A stretch of DNA of 64,000 nt. Source: Sepiola atlantica (taxonomy: Eukaryota > Mollusca > Cephalopoda > Sepiida > Sepiolidae). Positions 11,637 to 23,170 of this stretch are shown one piece after another. The notes beneath the pieces were generated by a model. The model was not told where the DNA came from, searched no databases, and worked only from the letters and a program-made list of their open reading frames with translations. Position numbers and translations under genes: made by a program. The stretch lies in assembly GCA_963556195.1 (NCBI GenBank), contig OY744516.1:28386183-28450182 (forward strand). The letters are read 5' to 3'. Position 1 is the stretch's first letter, and the number at the start of each line of letters is the position of its first letter.

Positions 11637-13452
11637 TGATACATGATATATGATACATATCTATGATACATATACATGATACATATCTATGATACATATA
11701 CATGATACATATCTATGATACATACTACATATCTATGATACATACTACATATCTATGATACATGATACATATCTATGACAAATGATACATGATACATATC
11801 CATGATACATATACATGATACATACCCATGATACATATCCATGATACATGATACTTATCCATGATACATGATACGTATCCATTATACATGATACATATCC
11901 ATGATACATTATACTTATCCATGATACATATCCATGATACATTATACATATCCATTATACATTATACATATCTATGATACATATCATGATACATATCCAT
12001 GATACATGATAGATATCCAGGATACATATCCATGATACATATCCATGATACATATCCATGATACATGATACATACCTATGATACATGATACATATACATG
12101 ATACATATCCATAATAAATATCAATGACAAATGATACATATCCATGATACATATCCGTGATACATGATACATATCGATGATATATATACATGATACATAT
12201 CTATGATACATGATACATATCAATGATACATGATACATATACATATCTATGATACATGTCCATGATACATATCCATGATACATGATACATATCTATGATA
12301 CATAACACATATCTATGATACAGGATTCATGATACATATGATACATGATACATATACATGATACATATCTATGAAACATATATATATCCATGATACATAT
12401 ACATATCTATGATACATGATACATACCCATGATACATATACATGATACATATCTATGATACATATCAACGATAGATGATACACATCCATGATATATATCC
12501 ATGATACATACCCATGATACATATACATACCCATGATACATATACATGGTACATATACATGATACATGATTCATATCTAGCATACATAACACATATACAT
12601 GATACATATCCATGATACAGTATACATGATACATACCTATGATACATGATACATATCAATGATACATATCCATGATACATATCCATGATACACATCCATG
12701 ATACATGATACATATCCGTGATACATATCCATGATACATATCCATGATACATATCCATGATACATGATACATATCCATGATACATATCCATGATTCATTA
12801 TACATATCCATGATACATTATACATATCCATGATACATATCCATGATACATGATACATATCCATGATACATGTCCATGACACATGATACATATACATATC
12901 CATGATACATATACATATACATGATACATACACATGATACATGATACGTATACATTATACATATACATATACATGATACATATCCATAATACATATACAT
13001 GATGCATATCCATGATACATGTCCATGATACATGAAACATATCTATGATACATGATACATATCCATGATACATGATACATATCCATGATACATAATACAT
13101 ATACATATCCACGATACATGATATATATATACCTATACATGATACATATCCATAATACATATACATGATGCATATCCATGATACATGTCCATGATACATG
13201 AAACATTTCTATGATACATGATACATATCCATGATACATGATACATATCCATGATACATAATACATATACATATCCACGATACATGATATATATATACCT
13301 ATACATGATACATATCCATGATACATATACGTATACATGATACATACACATGATACATATACATGATACATATACATGATACATATACATGATACACAAT
13401 ATATATACATGATACATATACATGATACATAATACATATCCATGATACATAT
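11637..13452. repeat. GATACAT / ATCCATGATACAT tandem array
   Basis: About 1.8 kb of short units built from CATGATACATATC and GATACAT, with 12-18-bp periodicity and some longer copies (for example the block near 12958-13110 recurs at about 13135-13290). The array begins abruptly where the 30-bp array ends. Minus-strand Tyr/Cys/Ile/Met-rich frames are artefacts. Confidence 0.95.
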
Positions 13453-13455
13453 CCA

Positions 13456-13890
13456 TTTTTTCAACGTTAATTGTGTGGGAGAAAAGTGCTCAATATCCTA
13501 GATTGAGCTACTGTAGTGATAGGTTTGGAAAATATTTTAATGCCATCTTCGTTCCCCTTTGGACTATTTTGCAGATGAAAAGGAGGGATACCTAAGTGAT
13601 TTCAGTAGTGCTTAGGAGGCCTCCTTGACTTTCAAAGTACTCGGCGTTGTCCGGGATAAAAGTGCTCAATATCCTAGATAGAGCTACTGTAGTGATAGGT
13701 TTGGATAATATTTTGACAGCATCTACGCTGAAAAGGATGGGGAAATCAATAAGAGTGATGTAATTAGTGCTCATGAAGCCTCCTTCATTTTCAAAGTAGC
13801 CGGCGTTGTCCAGGAGAAAAGTGCTCAATATCCTAGATAGAGTTACTGTAGTGATAGGTTTGGAAATTATTTTAACGCCATCTCAATATC
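13456..13890 (+). repeat. 160-180-bp satellite, about two and a half monomers in Helitron 1
   Basis: The phrases GAGAAAAGTGCTCAATATCC, GAGCTACTGTAGTGATAGG and CGGCGTTGTCCGGG recur at about 170-bp spacing, as in the large array at 17000-24095. The array is short here, and passes into a GC-rich minisatellite near 13890. Confidence 0.93.
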
Positions 13891-14570
13891 CTAGCGTGTG
13901 CTTCTGCTGTATAGAAACGGGGGGGGGGGTGCTTCTGCAATATAGCAACTGGGGGGTACTTCTGTGGTATAGCAACCGGAGGGTGGTTCTGCAATATAGA
14001 AACTTGAAGTTTCTGCGGTATAGCAACCGGGGGAGGGGGGTGCTTCTGCGGTATAGGAGCCTGGGGCTTCTGCGGTATGGCCCTCAGGGGGTGCGTCTGC
14101 GGTATAGGGGTGCCTCTATGGTATTGCACTCGGGGGGTGCTTCTGCAGTATAGGAACCTGAAGCTTCTGCGGTATAGCAACCAAGGGTGGGATGCTTCTG
14201 CGGTATAGGACCACAAGGCTTCTGCGGTATAGCAACAGGTGGGGGGTTCTTCTGCGGTATAGGACCACGAGGCTTCTGCAGTATAGCAACCAGGGGGTTC
14301 TTCTTCGGTATAGCAACGGGGGGAGGGGTGCTTCTGTTGTATGGCACTTGGGGGGTGTTTTTGCAGTATAGGAACCTGAGGCTTCTGTGGTATGCACCCA
14401 GGGGGGTGCTTCTGCGGTATGGAACCCAGGGGGTTTCTTCTGCGGTATGGCAGCCAGGGGGTGCTTCTGCGGTATAGAATCATGAGGCTTCAGCTGTATA
14501 GCAACCAGGGGTGGGGAGCTTCTGCGGTATAGTACCACAAGGCTTCTGCGGTATAGTATCTGCACTGGGC
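13890..14570 (+). repeat. GC-rich minisatellite with a CTTCTGCGGTATAG core
   Basis: Units of roughly 25-40 bp, each with CTTCTGCGGTATAG (or CAGTATAG) followed by a G run (GGGGGTG). About 25 copies with variation. Open frames through it are proline- or glycine-rich and look accidental. Confidence 0.92.
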
Positions 14571-14880
14571 TGGTGATTGGTACGTATTTCGCATTCGCAC
14601 TGGAGCTGCGATAGGAACATATGTAGCATTGCACCGGGGCAGCAATAGGTACGTATGTAGCATTCACACCGGGGCAGCGATAGGTACGTATATAGCATGC
14701 ATACCGGGGCAGCAATGGGTACTTATATAGTATATGCACCGGGGCGGCAATAGGTACGTATATAGTATGCGCACTGGGGCGACGATAGGTACGTATATAG
14801 TCTGTGGACCACGGTGGCGATACATAGGTATATAGTATGAATACCGGAGCGGAGATAAGTACCTATATAGAAAGCGCAGA
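14570..14880 (+). repeat. Minisatellite with a GGTACGTATATAG core, about 38-bp unit
   Basis: About eight units of the form ATAGGTACGTATATAG followed by GCATGCACACCGGGGCGGC-like sequence. The last unit (TAAGTACCTATATAGAA) is also present at 25345-25365, just before the 3' segment of the second Helitron, so a single unit belongs to the ancestral element and was amplified here. Confidence 0.9.
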
Positions 14881-15145
14881 TAGAGGTGGTACTTTTTATA
14901 TAAATATGTCATACTATTGCCCTGGGCAACGTAGGAGAAATGGTGGGGAAGAAGCAGCCTTCCCAAAAGGCAAAATTAGTAGTAGCGGTGAAATGGGGCG
15001 ACCAGAGAAGAGAAAGGTAGAAAAACAAATAGACGGCTATAGAGGGGGGGGGCAATACAAGTTTGAATATAAAGATGTTACACACGCGATTTCTCCTCAA
15101 TTATATGTTTTTATGACCCCGAGCAACGCCGGGTAGCCCCGCTAG
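14880..15145 (+). mobile_element. Conserved 3' terminal segment of Helitron 1
   Basis: This segment matches 25360-25626 phrase by phrase: GGTGGTACTTTTTATA, CATACTATTGCCCTG, AATGGTGGGGAAGAA, AAGATGTTACACACGCGATT, TTTATGACCCCGAGCAACGC and the final CGGGTAGCCCCGCTAG. Several indels separate the two. The terminal hairpin and CTAG are the expected rolling-circle termination signals. Confidence 0.85.
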
Positions 15146-15469
15146 TCTATTATATAAATCCCACCTGTCTGTATGTATGTATGTATGTATGTGTGTAAAG
15201 CTTCTCCTCCGAAAGTACCCAACACACGGTCACACGGGTGACATCATTCCGACCGGCCAGCCCAGGCGCGTCTAATATCTCGGAACCGGAAAAAAAAATT
15301 GACTCTTCCGGGGTCGACTGAGCACTTTTCTCCAATGGGGGGTGGCTTTTAACTCCATTTTTCAACGTTATTTATACTAATTTGAGAAGAAAAATAATGT
15401 AAAGTCACGATAAACTAGATATGACGTCAGAGTAAGGGAGTGGCGGGAGGAAATTCACTCACACTACAA

Positions 15470-15560
15470 CCATTTTTTTCCTTTCTTTCTTCTTTCCCTC
15501 TCACTCCCACCCTTTCTTTCTTAATTATTAATAGACGCTAATATTTCTTCCCCCCCTCCC
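15470..15560. repeat. Pyrimidine-rich tract
   Basis: A run of CT-rich sequence on the plus strand (CTTTCTTTCTTCTTTCCC and similar) inside Helitron 2. No gene content. Confidence 0.7.
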
Positions 15561-15609
15561 TTCCTCACTATGGCCGTTCTGTTATACTTCCAGGCATTAC
15601 CTCCTCCTT

Positions 15610-16290
15610 TCAGGCCAAATAGGGGGGGGATGTCGGCATTCACCGATGTGAGCGCCACAGGCCAAATCTGGGGAGAGGGAGTGTCAGCATTCGGCGGTGG
15701 GGCGCCTCAGACCAAATCTGAGGAGGGGGAATGTCGGCATTCGCTGGTATGAGCGCCTCAGGCCAAATTTGGGGAGGGGAGTGTCGGCATTCGGCAGTAT
15801 GAGCGCCTAAGGCGAAATTTGGGGGAGGGGGAGTGTCGGTATTCGGTGGTGGGGCGCCTCAGGCCAAATCTGGGGAGGGGAAATGTCGGCGGTGGGGTTC
15901 TTCAGGCCAAATCTGGGGAGGGGGAGTGTCGGCATCAGGCCAAATCTGGGGAGGGGGAATGTCAGCATTCTCCGGTATGAGCGCCTCAGGCGAAATTAAG
16001 GGGAAGAGGAGTGTCGACATTCGCCGTTGGGGCGCATCAGGCCAAATCTGGGGAGGGGGAGTGTCGACATTCGCCGGTGTGAGCGCCTCAGGCCAAATTG
16101 GGGGGGGGGGAGTGTCGGCATTCGCCGGTATGAGCGCCTCAGGCCTAATTTGGGGATGGGGGGAATGTCGGCATTCGCCGGTATGAGCGTCTCCGGCCAA
16201 ATCTGGGGGTATTCGCCGGTGGGGCGCCTTAGGAAACATTTGGGGAGGGGGGGTATCGGTATTCGACGGTGGGGCGCCTCAGGCGAAATA
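15610..16290 (-). repeat. GC-rich minisatellite, about 50-bp unit, apparently grown from the U2-headed element tail
   Basis: Units contain GAGTGTCGGCATTCGCCGG, TGAGCGCCTCAGGCCAAATC and TGGGGAGGGG; about 13 copies. On the minus strand the core reads GGCCTGAGGCGC...CGGCGAATGCCGAC. The tails of the two other U2-headed copies carry the matching phrases GCCTGAGGCGCC...GAATGCCGA (near 16963-16993) and GTCTGAGGCACC...GAATGCCGAC (7165-7190). The array lies directly downstream, on the minus strand, of the U2-like head at 16372-16501. Confidence 0.85.
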
Positions 16291-16371
16291 GCCCGATCCT
16301 TGGGAGCGTATTAGCCTGTACTTTAGGGGAGAATAAATGCCCAAAAGAAAAGGGATTAAAAAATAAAATGA

Positions 16372-16501
16372 TAATCTGATTTTTGATTCGAGAGTGTAAA
16401 ACCGACACCTATCGGATAGGACTAGATAATACACTTTATCTCAAGGCAAAAATGCCGAGAACAGATACTACACTTTGATCTTAGCCAAAAGGCCAACAAA
16501 G
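16372..16501 (-). repeat. U2 snRNA-like sequence, copy 2 (longer U2 match)
   Basis: Read from about 16501 on the minus strand: GGCCTTTTGGCTAAGATCAA, one extra A, then GTGTAGTATCTGTTCT. The sequence then goes its own way, but keeps a TAGTCCTATCCGATAGG hairpin in the place where U2 has its TCCTCTATCCGAGGA hairpin. The stem-loop II sequence is replaced (CGGCATTTTTGCCTTGAG). It could be a diverged U2 variant, a U2 pseudogene, or the master type of the SINE head. No clear Sm site is visible and I did not find a recognisable snRNA promoter upstream. Confidence 0.6.
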
Positions 16502-16772
16502 GATCCGAAATTCCAAAATTTTACTGAGGTATTCATAACCAATCTACACCTGAACAGCGGTCTATCCACTAGACACTGTTTAAATTACATTATTAAATTA
16601 ACAAGTAATAATAACTATGATTTTCTTTCAACAAACATTGTATAATACTATTTAACAACTTATTACATGAGTTTTGAATATCAACAAATAATTTTAAACT
16701 CCCCCAGACCGTTTTTCTCTAATTCAACATAGCTTTTAGACGCCATTTTTTTTTTTACCGAAAATGACATTA
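16502..16772. other. AT-rich spacer between two diverging U2-like sequences
   Basis: About 270 bp between the minus-strand U2-like start (16501) and the plus-strand U2-like start (about 16773). It contains poly-T near 16747-16756 and no open frame of note. Its position would suit a shared promoter, but I see no diagnostic element. Confidence 0.4.
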
Positions 16773-16995
16773 ATTCACTTCTTTTGTCTAAGATCAAGGT
16801 GTAGTATCTTCCGATGGATACTGCACCCCATGAACTGGAATCGTCTTGGCCATCGGGGCTTCATTCCGCCGGTCTATGAGTTTGTCATGTGCAGTTCTAG
16901 GAGGTCCACACTCCCAGGCTTTGCCTCCCCTCTTTGGGGAGGAGTAAGTTTATTGCTTACTGCGCCTGAGGCGCCCCTACAGAGGAATGCCGAAT
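16773..16995 (+). repeat. U2 snRNA-headed SINE-like element, copy 3
   Basis: The start CACTTCTTTTGTCTAAGATCAAGG, then TGTAGTATCT, matches U2 with a deletion of the CGGCC block and a G for A change. The body (TCCGATGGATACTGCACCCC, then GTGCAGTTCTAGGAGGTCCA and GGGGAGGAGTAAGTTTATTG) is collinear with copy 1 on the minus strand at 7165-7360. It ends at GAATGCCGAA, where the satellite starts. Confidence 0.72.
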
Positions 16996-17576
16996 AACAG
17001 CATCTACGTTTCTCTTTGGACTATTTTGCAAATGAAAAGCGGGGGGGGGGGGGGGGGAATCGGTTAGAGTGATTTCATTAGTGCTCAAGAAGCCTCCTTG
17101 ATTTTTTAAATACTCGGCGTTGTCTGGGAGAAAACTGCTCAATATCCTAGATAGAGCTACTGTAGTGATAGGTTTGGAAAATATTTTAACGCCATCTTCG
17201 TTCCCCTTTGGACTATTTTGCAGATGAAAAGGAGGGAGGATACCTAAGTGATTTTAGTAGTGCTCAGAAGGCCTCCTTGATTTTCAAAGTACTCGGCGTT
17301 GTCCGGGAGAAAAGTGCTCAATATCCTAGATAGAGCTACTGTAGTGATAGGTTTGGAAAATATTTTAACGCCATCTTCGTTCCCCTTTGGACTATTTTGC
17401 AGAGGAAAAGGACGGAAGGATACCCAAGTGATTTCAGTTGTCCCCAGGAGGCCTCTTTGATTTTCAAAGTACTCGGCGTTGTCCGGGAAAAAAGTGCTCA
17501 ATGTCCTAGATAGAGCTACTGTAGTGATAGGTTTGGATAATATTTTAACAGCATCTACGCTGAAAAGGATGAGGGA

Positions 17577-18612
17577 ATGGATAAGAATTATTTCAGTAGT
17601 CCCCAGGAGGCCTCTTTGATTTTGAAATACTCGGCGTTGTCCGGGAGAAAAGTGCTCAATATCCTAGATAGAGCTACTGTAGTGATAGGTTTGGAAAATA
17701 TTTTAACGCCATCTTCGTTCCCCTTTGGACTATTTCGCAGATCAGAAGAGGAGAGAGGATACCTAAGGGATTTCAGGAGTTCTCATGAAGCCTCCTCGAT
17801 TTTCAAAGTACTCGGCGTTGTCCGGGAGAAAAGTGCTCAATATCCTAGATAGAGCTACTGTAGTGATAGGTTTAGAACATATTGTAACGCCATCTTCGTT
17901 CCCCTTTGGACAATTTTGCAGATGAAAAGGAGGGAGGATACCTAAGTGATTTCAGTTGTCCCCAGGAGGCTACTTTGATTTTCAAAGTACTCGGCGTTGT
18001 CCGGGAAAAAAGTGCTCAACGTCCTAGATAGAGCTACTGTAGTGATAGGTTTGGATAATATTTTAACAGCATCTACGCTGAAAAGGATGAGGGAATGGAT
18101 AAGAATTATTTCAGTAGTCCCCAGGAGGCCTCTTTGATTTTGAAATACTCGGCGTTGTCCGGGAGAAAAGTGCTCAATATCCTAGATAGAGCTACTGTAG
18201 TGATAGGTTTGGAAAATATTTTAACGCCATCTTCGTTCCCCTTTGGACTATTTCGCAGATCAGAAGAGGAGAGAGGATACCTAAGGGATTTCAGGAGTTC
18301 TCATGAAGCCTCCTCGATTTTCAAAGTACTCGGCGTTGTCCGGGAGAAAAGTGCTCAATATCCTAGATAGAGCTACTGTAGTGATAGGTTTAGAAAATAT
18401 TTTAACGCCCTCTTTGTTCCCCTTTAGACAATTTTGCAGATGAAAAGGAGGGAGGATACCTAACTGATTTCAGTAGTCCTCAGGAGGCCTCTTTGATTTT
18501 CAAAGTACTCGGCGTTGTCCGGGAAAAAAAGTTCTCAATGTCCTAGATAGAGCTACTGTAGTGATAGGTTTGGATAATATTTTAACAGCATCTACGCTGA
18601 AAAGGATGGGGG
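17577..18612 (+). repeat. 518-bp higher-order repeat, two units
   Basis: The block starting GGATAAGAATTATTTCAGTA at 17577 recurs at 18095 and again (partly) at 18614. Each 518-bp block holds three monomers of the satellite. The first two blocks encode identical 91-residue chance peptides, so they are nearly identical. Confidence 0.9.
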
Positions 18613-18679
18613 AATGGATAAGAATTATTTCAGTAGTCCCCAGGAGGCCTCTTTGATTTTACAATACTCGGCGTTGTCC

Positions 18680-21600
18680 GGGAGAAAAGTGCTCAATATC
18701 CTAGATAGAGCTACTGTAGTGATAGGTTTGGAAAATATTTTAACGCCATCTTCGTTCCCCTTTGGACTATTTCGCAGATCAGAAGGAGAGAGGATACCTA
18801 AGGGATTTCAGGGGTGCTCATGAAGCCTCCTCGATTTTCAAAGTACTCGGCGTTGTCCGGGAGAAAAGTGCTTAATATCCTAGATAGAGCTACTGTAGTG
18901 ATAGGTTTAGAACATATTTTAACCCCATCTTCGTTCCGCTTTGGACAATTTTGCAGATGAAAAGGAGAGAATGATACCTAAGTGATTTCAGTAGTCCCCA
19001 GGAGGCCTCTTTGATTTTCAAAGTACTCGGCGTTGTCCGGGAAAAAAGTGCTCAAAGTTCTAGATAGAGCTACTGTAGTTATAGGTTTGGATAATATGTT
19101 AACAGCGTCTACGCTGAAAAGGATGGGGAATCGATAAGAGTTATTTCAGTAGTGCTCAGGAGGCCTCTTTGATTTTGAAATACTCGGCGTTGTCCGGGAG
19201 AAAAGTGCTCAATATCCTAGATAGAGCTACTGTAGTCATAGGTTTGGAAAATATTTTAACGCCATCTTCGTTCCTCTTTGGACTATTTCGCAGATCAGAA
19301 GGAGAGAGGATACCTAAGTGATTTCAGTAGTCCCCAGGAGGCCTCCTTGATTATCAAAGTACTCGGCGTTGTCCGGGAGAAAAGTGCTCAATGTCCTAGA
19401 TAGAGCTACTGTAGTAATAGGTTTGGAAAATATTTTAACGCCATCTTCGTTCCTCTTTGGACTATTTCGCAGATCAGAAGGAGAGAGGATACCTAAGTGA
19501 TTTCAGTAGTCCCCAGGAGGCCTACTTGATTATCAAAGTACTCGGCGTTGTCCGGGAGAAATGTGCTCAATGTCCTAGATAGAGCTACTGTAGTGATAGG
19601 TTTGGATAATATTTTAACAGCATCTACGCTGAAAAGGATGGGGGAATCGATAAGAGTTATGTAAGTAGTGCTCAGGAGGCTTCTTTGATTTTTAAATACT
19701 CGGCGTTGTCCGGGAGAAAAGTGCTCAATATCCTAGATAGAGCTACTGTAGTGATAAGTTTGGAAAATATTTTAACGCAATCTTCGTTTCGCCTTTGGAC
19801 TATTTCGCAGATCAGAAGGAGAGAGGATACCTAAGTGATTTCAGTAGTCCCCAGGATACCTCCTTGATTATCAAAGTACTCGGCGTTGTCCGGGAGAAAA
19901 GTGCTCAATGTCTTAGATAGAGCTACTGTAGTGATAGGTTTGGAAATTATTTTAACGCCATCTTCGTTCCCCTTTGGACTATTTCGCAGATCAGAAGGAG
20001 AGAGGATACCTAAGGGATTTCAAGAGTGCTCACGAAGCCTCCTCGATTTTCAAAGTACTCGGCGTTGTCCGGGAGAAAAGTGCTCAATATCCTAGATAGA
20101 GCTACTGTAGTGATAGGTTTAGAACATATTGTAACGCCATCTTCGTTCCCCTTTGGACAATTTTGCAGATGAAAAGGAGGGAGGATACCTAAGTGATTTC
20201 AGTTGTCCCCAGGAGGCTACTTTGATTTTCAAAGTACTCGGCGTTGTCCGGGAAAAAAGTGCTCAACGTCCTAGATAGAGCTACTGTAGTGATAGGTTTG
20301 GATAATATTTTAACAGCATCTACGCTGAAAAGAATGGGGGAATCGATAAGAGTTATTTCAGTAGTGCTCAGAAGGCCTCTTTGATTTTGAAATACTCGGC
20401 GTTGTCCGGGAGAATAGTGCTCAATATCCTAGATAGAGCTACTGTAGTGATAGGTTTGGAAAATATTTTAACGCCATATTCGTTCCCCTTTGGACTATTT
20501 TGCAGATCAGAAGGAGAGAGGATACATAAGGGATTTCAGGAGTGCTCATGAAGCCTCCTCGATTTTCAAAGTACTCGGCATTGTCCGGGAGAAAAGTGCT
20601 CAATATCCTAGATAGAGCTACTGTAGTGATAGGTTTAGAACATATTTTAACGCCATCTTTGTTCCCCTTTGGACAATTTTGCAGATGAAAAGGAGGGAGG
20701 ATACCTAAGTGATTTTAGTAGTCCCCAGGAGGCTTCTTTGATTTTCAAAGTACTCGGCGTTGTCCGGGAAAAAAGTGCTCAACGTCCTAGATAGAGGTAC
20801 TGTAGTGATAGGTTTGGATAATATTTTAACAGTATCTACGCTGAAAAGGATGGGGGAATCGATAAGAGTTATTTCAGTAGTGCTCAGGAGGCCTCTTTGA
20901 TTTTGAAATACTCGGCGTTGTCCGGGAGAAAAGTGCTCAATATCCTAGATAGAGCTACTGTAGTGATAGGTTTGGAAAATATTTTAACGCCATCTTCGTT
21001 CCCCTTTGGACTATTTCGCAGATCAGAAGGAGAGAGGATACCTAAGGGATTTCAGGGGTGCTCATGAAGCCTCCTCGATTTTCAAAGTACTCGGCGTTGT
21101 CCGGGAGAAAAGTGCTTAATATCCTAGATAGAGCTACTGTAGTGATAGGTTTAGAACATATTTTAACCCCATCTTCGTTCCGCTTTGGACAATTTTGCAG
21201 ATGAAAAGGAGAGAATGATACCTAAGTGATTTCAGTAGTCCCCAGGAGGCCTCTTTGATTTTCAAAGTACTCGGCGTTGTCCGGGAAAAAAGTGCTCAAA
21301 GTTCTAGATAGAGCTACTGTAGTTATAGGTTTGGATAATATGTTAACAGCGTCTACGCTGAAAAGGATGGGGAATCGATAAGAGTTATTTCAGTAGTGCT
21401 CAGGAGGCCTCTTTGATTTTGAAATACTCGGCGTTGTCCGGGAGAAAAGTGCTCAATATCCTAGATAGAGCTACTGTAGTAATAGGTTTGGAAAATATTT
21501 TAACGCCATCTTCGTTCCTCTTTGGACTATTTCGCAGATCAGAAGGAGAGAGGATACCTAAGTGATTTCAGTAGTCCCCAGGAGGCCTCCTTGATTATCA

Positions 21601-23170
21601 AAGTACTCGGCGTTGTCCGGGAGAAAAGTGCTCAATGTCCTAGATAGAGCTACTGTAGTAATAGGTTTGGAAAATATTTTAACGCCATCTTCGTTCCTCT
21701 TTGGACTATTTCGCAGATCAGAAGGAGAGAGGATACCTAAGTGATTTCAGTAGTCCCCAGGAGGCCTACTTGATTATCAAAGTACTCGGCGTTGTCCGGG
21801 AGAAATGTGCTCAATGTCCTAGATAGAGCTACTGTAGTGATAGGTTTGGATAATATTTTAACAGCATCTACGCTGAAAAGGATGGGGGAATCGATAAGAG
21901 TTATGTAAGTAGTGCTCAGGAGGCTTCTTTGATTTTTAAATACTCGGCGTTGTCCGGGAGAAAAGTGCTCAATATCCTAGATAGAGCTACTGTAGTGATA
22001 AGTTTGGAAAATATTTTAACGCAATCTTCGTTTCGCCTTTGGACTATTTCGCAGATCAGAAGGAGAGAGGATACCTAAGTGATTTCAGTAGTCCCCAGGA
22101 TACCTCCTTGATTATCAAAGTACTCGGCGTTGTCCGGGAGAAAAGTGCTCAATGTCTTAGATAGAGCTACTGTAGTGATAGGTTTGGAAATTATTTTAAC
22201 GCCATCTTCGTTCCCCTTTGGACTATTTCGCAGATCAGAAGGAGAGAGGATACCTAAGGGATTTCAAGAGTGCTCACGAAGCCTCCTCGATTTTCAAAGT
22301 ACTCGGCGTTGTCCGGGAGAAAAGTGCTCAATATCCTAGATAGAGCTACTGTAGTGATAGGTTTAGAACATATTGTAACGCCATCTTCGTTCCCCTTTGG
22401 ACAATTTTGCAGATGAAAAGGAGGGAGGATACCTAAGTGATTTCAGTTGTCCCCAGGAGGCTACTTTGATTTTCAAAGTACTCGGCGTTGTCCGGGAAAA
22501 AAGTGCTCAACGTCCTAGATAGAGCTACTGTAGTGATAGGTTTGGATAATATTTTAACAGCATCTACGCTGAAAAGAATGGGGGAATCGATAAGAGTTAT
22601 TTCAGTAGTGCTCAGAAGGCCTCTTTGATTTTGAAATACTCGGCGTTGTCCGGGAGAATAGTGCTCAATATCCTAGATAGAGCTACTGTAGTAATAGGTT
22701 TGGAAAATATTTTAACGCCATATTCGTTCCCCTTTGGACTATTTTGCAGATCAGAAGGAGAGAGGATACATAAGGGATTTCAGGAGTGCTCATGAAGCCT
22801 CCTCGATTTTCAAAGTACTCGGCATTGTCCGGGAGAAAAGTGCTCAATATCCTAGATAGAGCTACTGTAGTGATAGGTTTAGAACATATTTTAACGCCAT
22901 CTTTGTTCCCCTTTGGACAATTTTGCAGATGAAAAGGAGGGAGGATACCTAAGTGATTTTAGTAGTCCCCAGGAGGCTTCTTTGATTTTCAAAGTACTCG
23001 GCGTTGTCCGGGAAAAAAGTGCTCAACGTCCTAGATAGAGGTACTGTAGTGATAGGTTTGGATAATATTTTAACAGTATCTACGCTGAAAAGGATGGGGG
23101 AATCGATAAGAGTTATTTCAGTAGTGCTCAGGAGGCCTCTTTGATTTTGAAATACTCGGCGTTGTCCGGG
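18680..23170 (+). repeat. 2244-bp segmental tandem duplication within the satellite
   Basis: Sequence at about 18680-20925 is repeated at about 20925-23170 with only scattered differences, for instance GTAGTCATAGG near 19234 against GTAGTAATAGG near 21478. Rare variants are shared at exactly 2244-bp offset (19886 and 22130; CGTTTCGCC near 19786 and 22030). The copies are far closer to each other than neighbouring monomers are, so the event is recent, or it is an assembly artefact. Confidence 0.9.

Larger units (their letters stand above)
7543..15145 (+). mobile_element. Helitron-like element 1, non-autonomous, filled with tandem arrays
   Basis: The element starts with TC at 7543, next to a TA-rich leader, and ends with CTAG at 15142-15145. 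The end is preceded by a short hairpin (CCCG / CGGG around 15118-15133) and a GCCCCG spacer. TC at the 5' end, a 3' hairpin and CTRR are Helitron hallmarks, and no terminal inverted repeat or target duplication is visible. No Rep/helicase ORF is present, so it needs help in trans. Inside, in order: a unique leader, one degenerate satellite monomer, a 30-bp array, a GATACAT array, satellite monomers, two GC-rich minisatellites, and a unique 3' segment. The 3' segment is shared with the element ending at 25626. Confidence 0.75.

Noticed and set aside
8015..11703. Long minus-strand open frames (410 and 819 codons) as repeat proteins
   Set aside because: The 30-bp unit has no stop in these frames by arithmetic; other frames on both strands are open too, and the frames simply follow the array limits. 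No start context or unique domain.
11745..13464. Tyr/Cys/Ile/Met-rich minus-strand frames
   Set aside because: By-products of the GATACAT array.
13806..16314. Proline- and glycine-rich frames in GC-rich minisatellites
   Set aside because: They track the repeat units, on both strands, and change frame with unit length.
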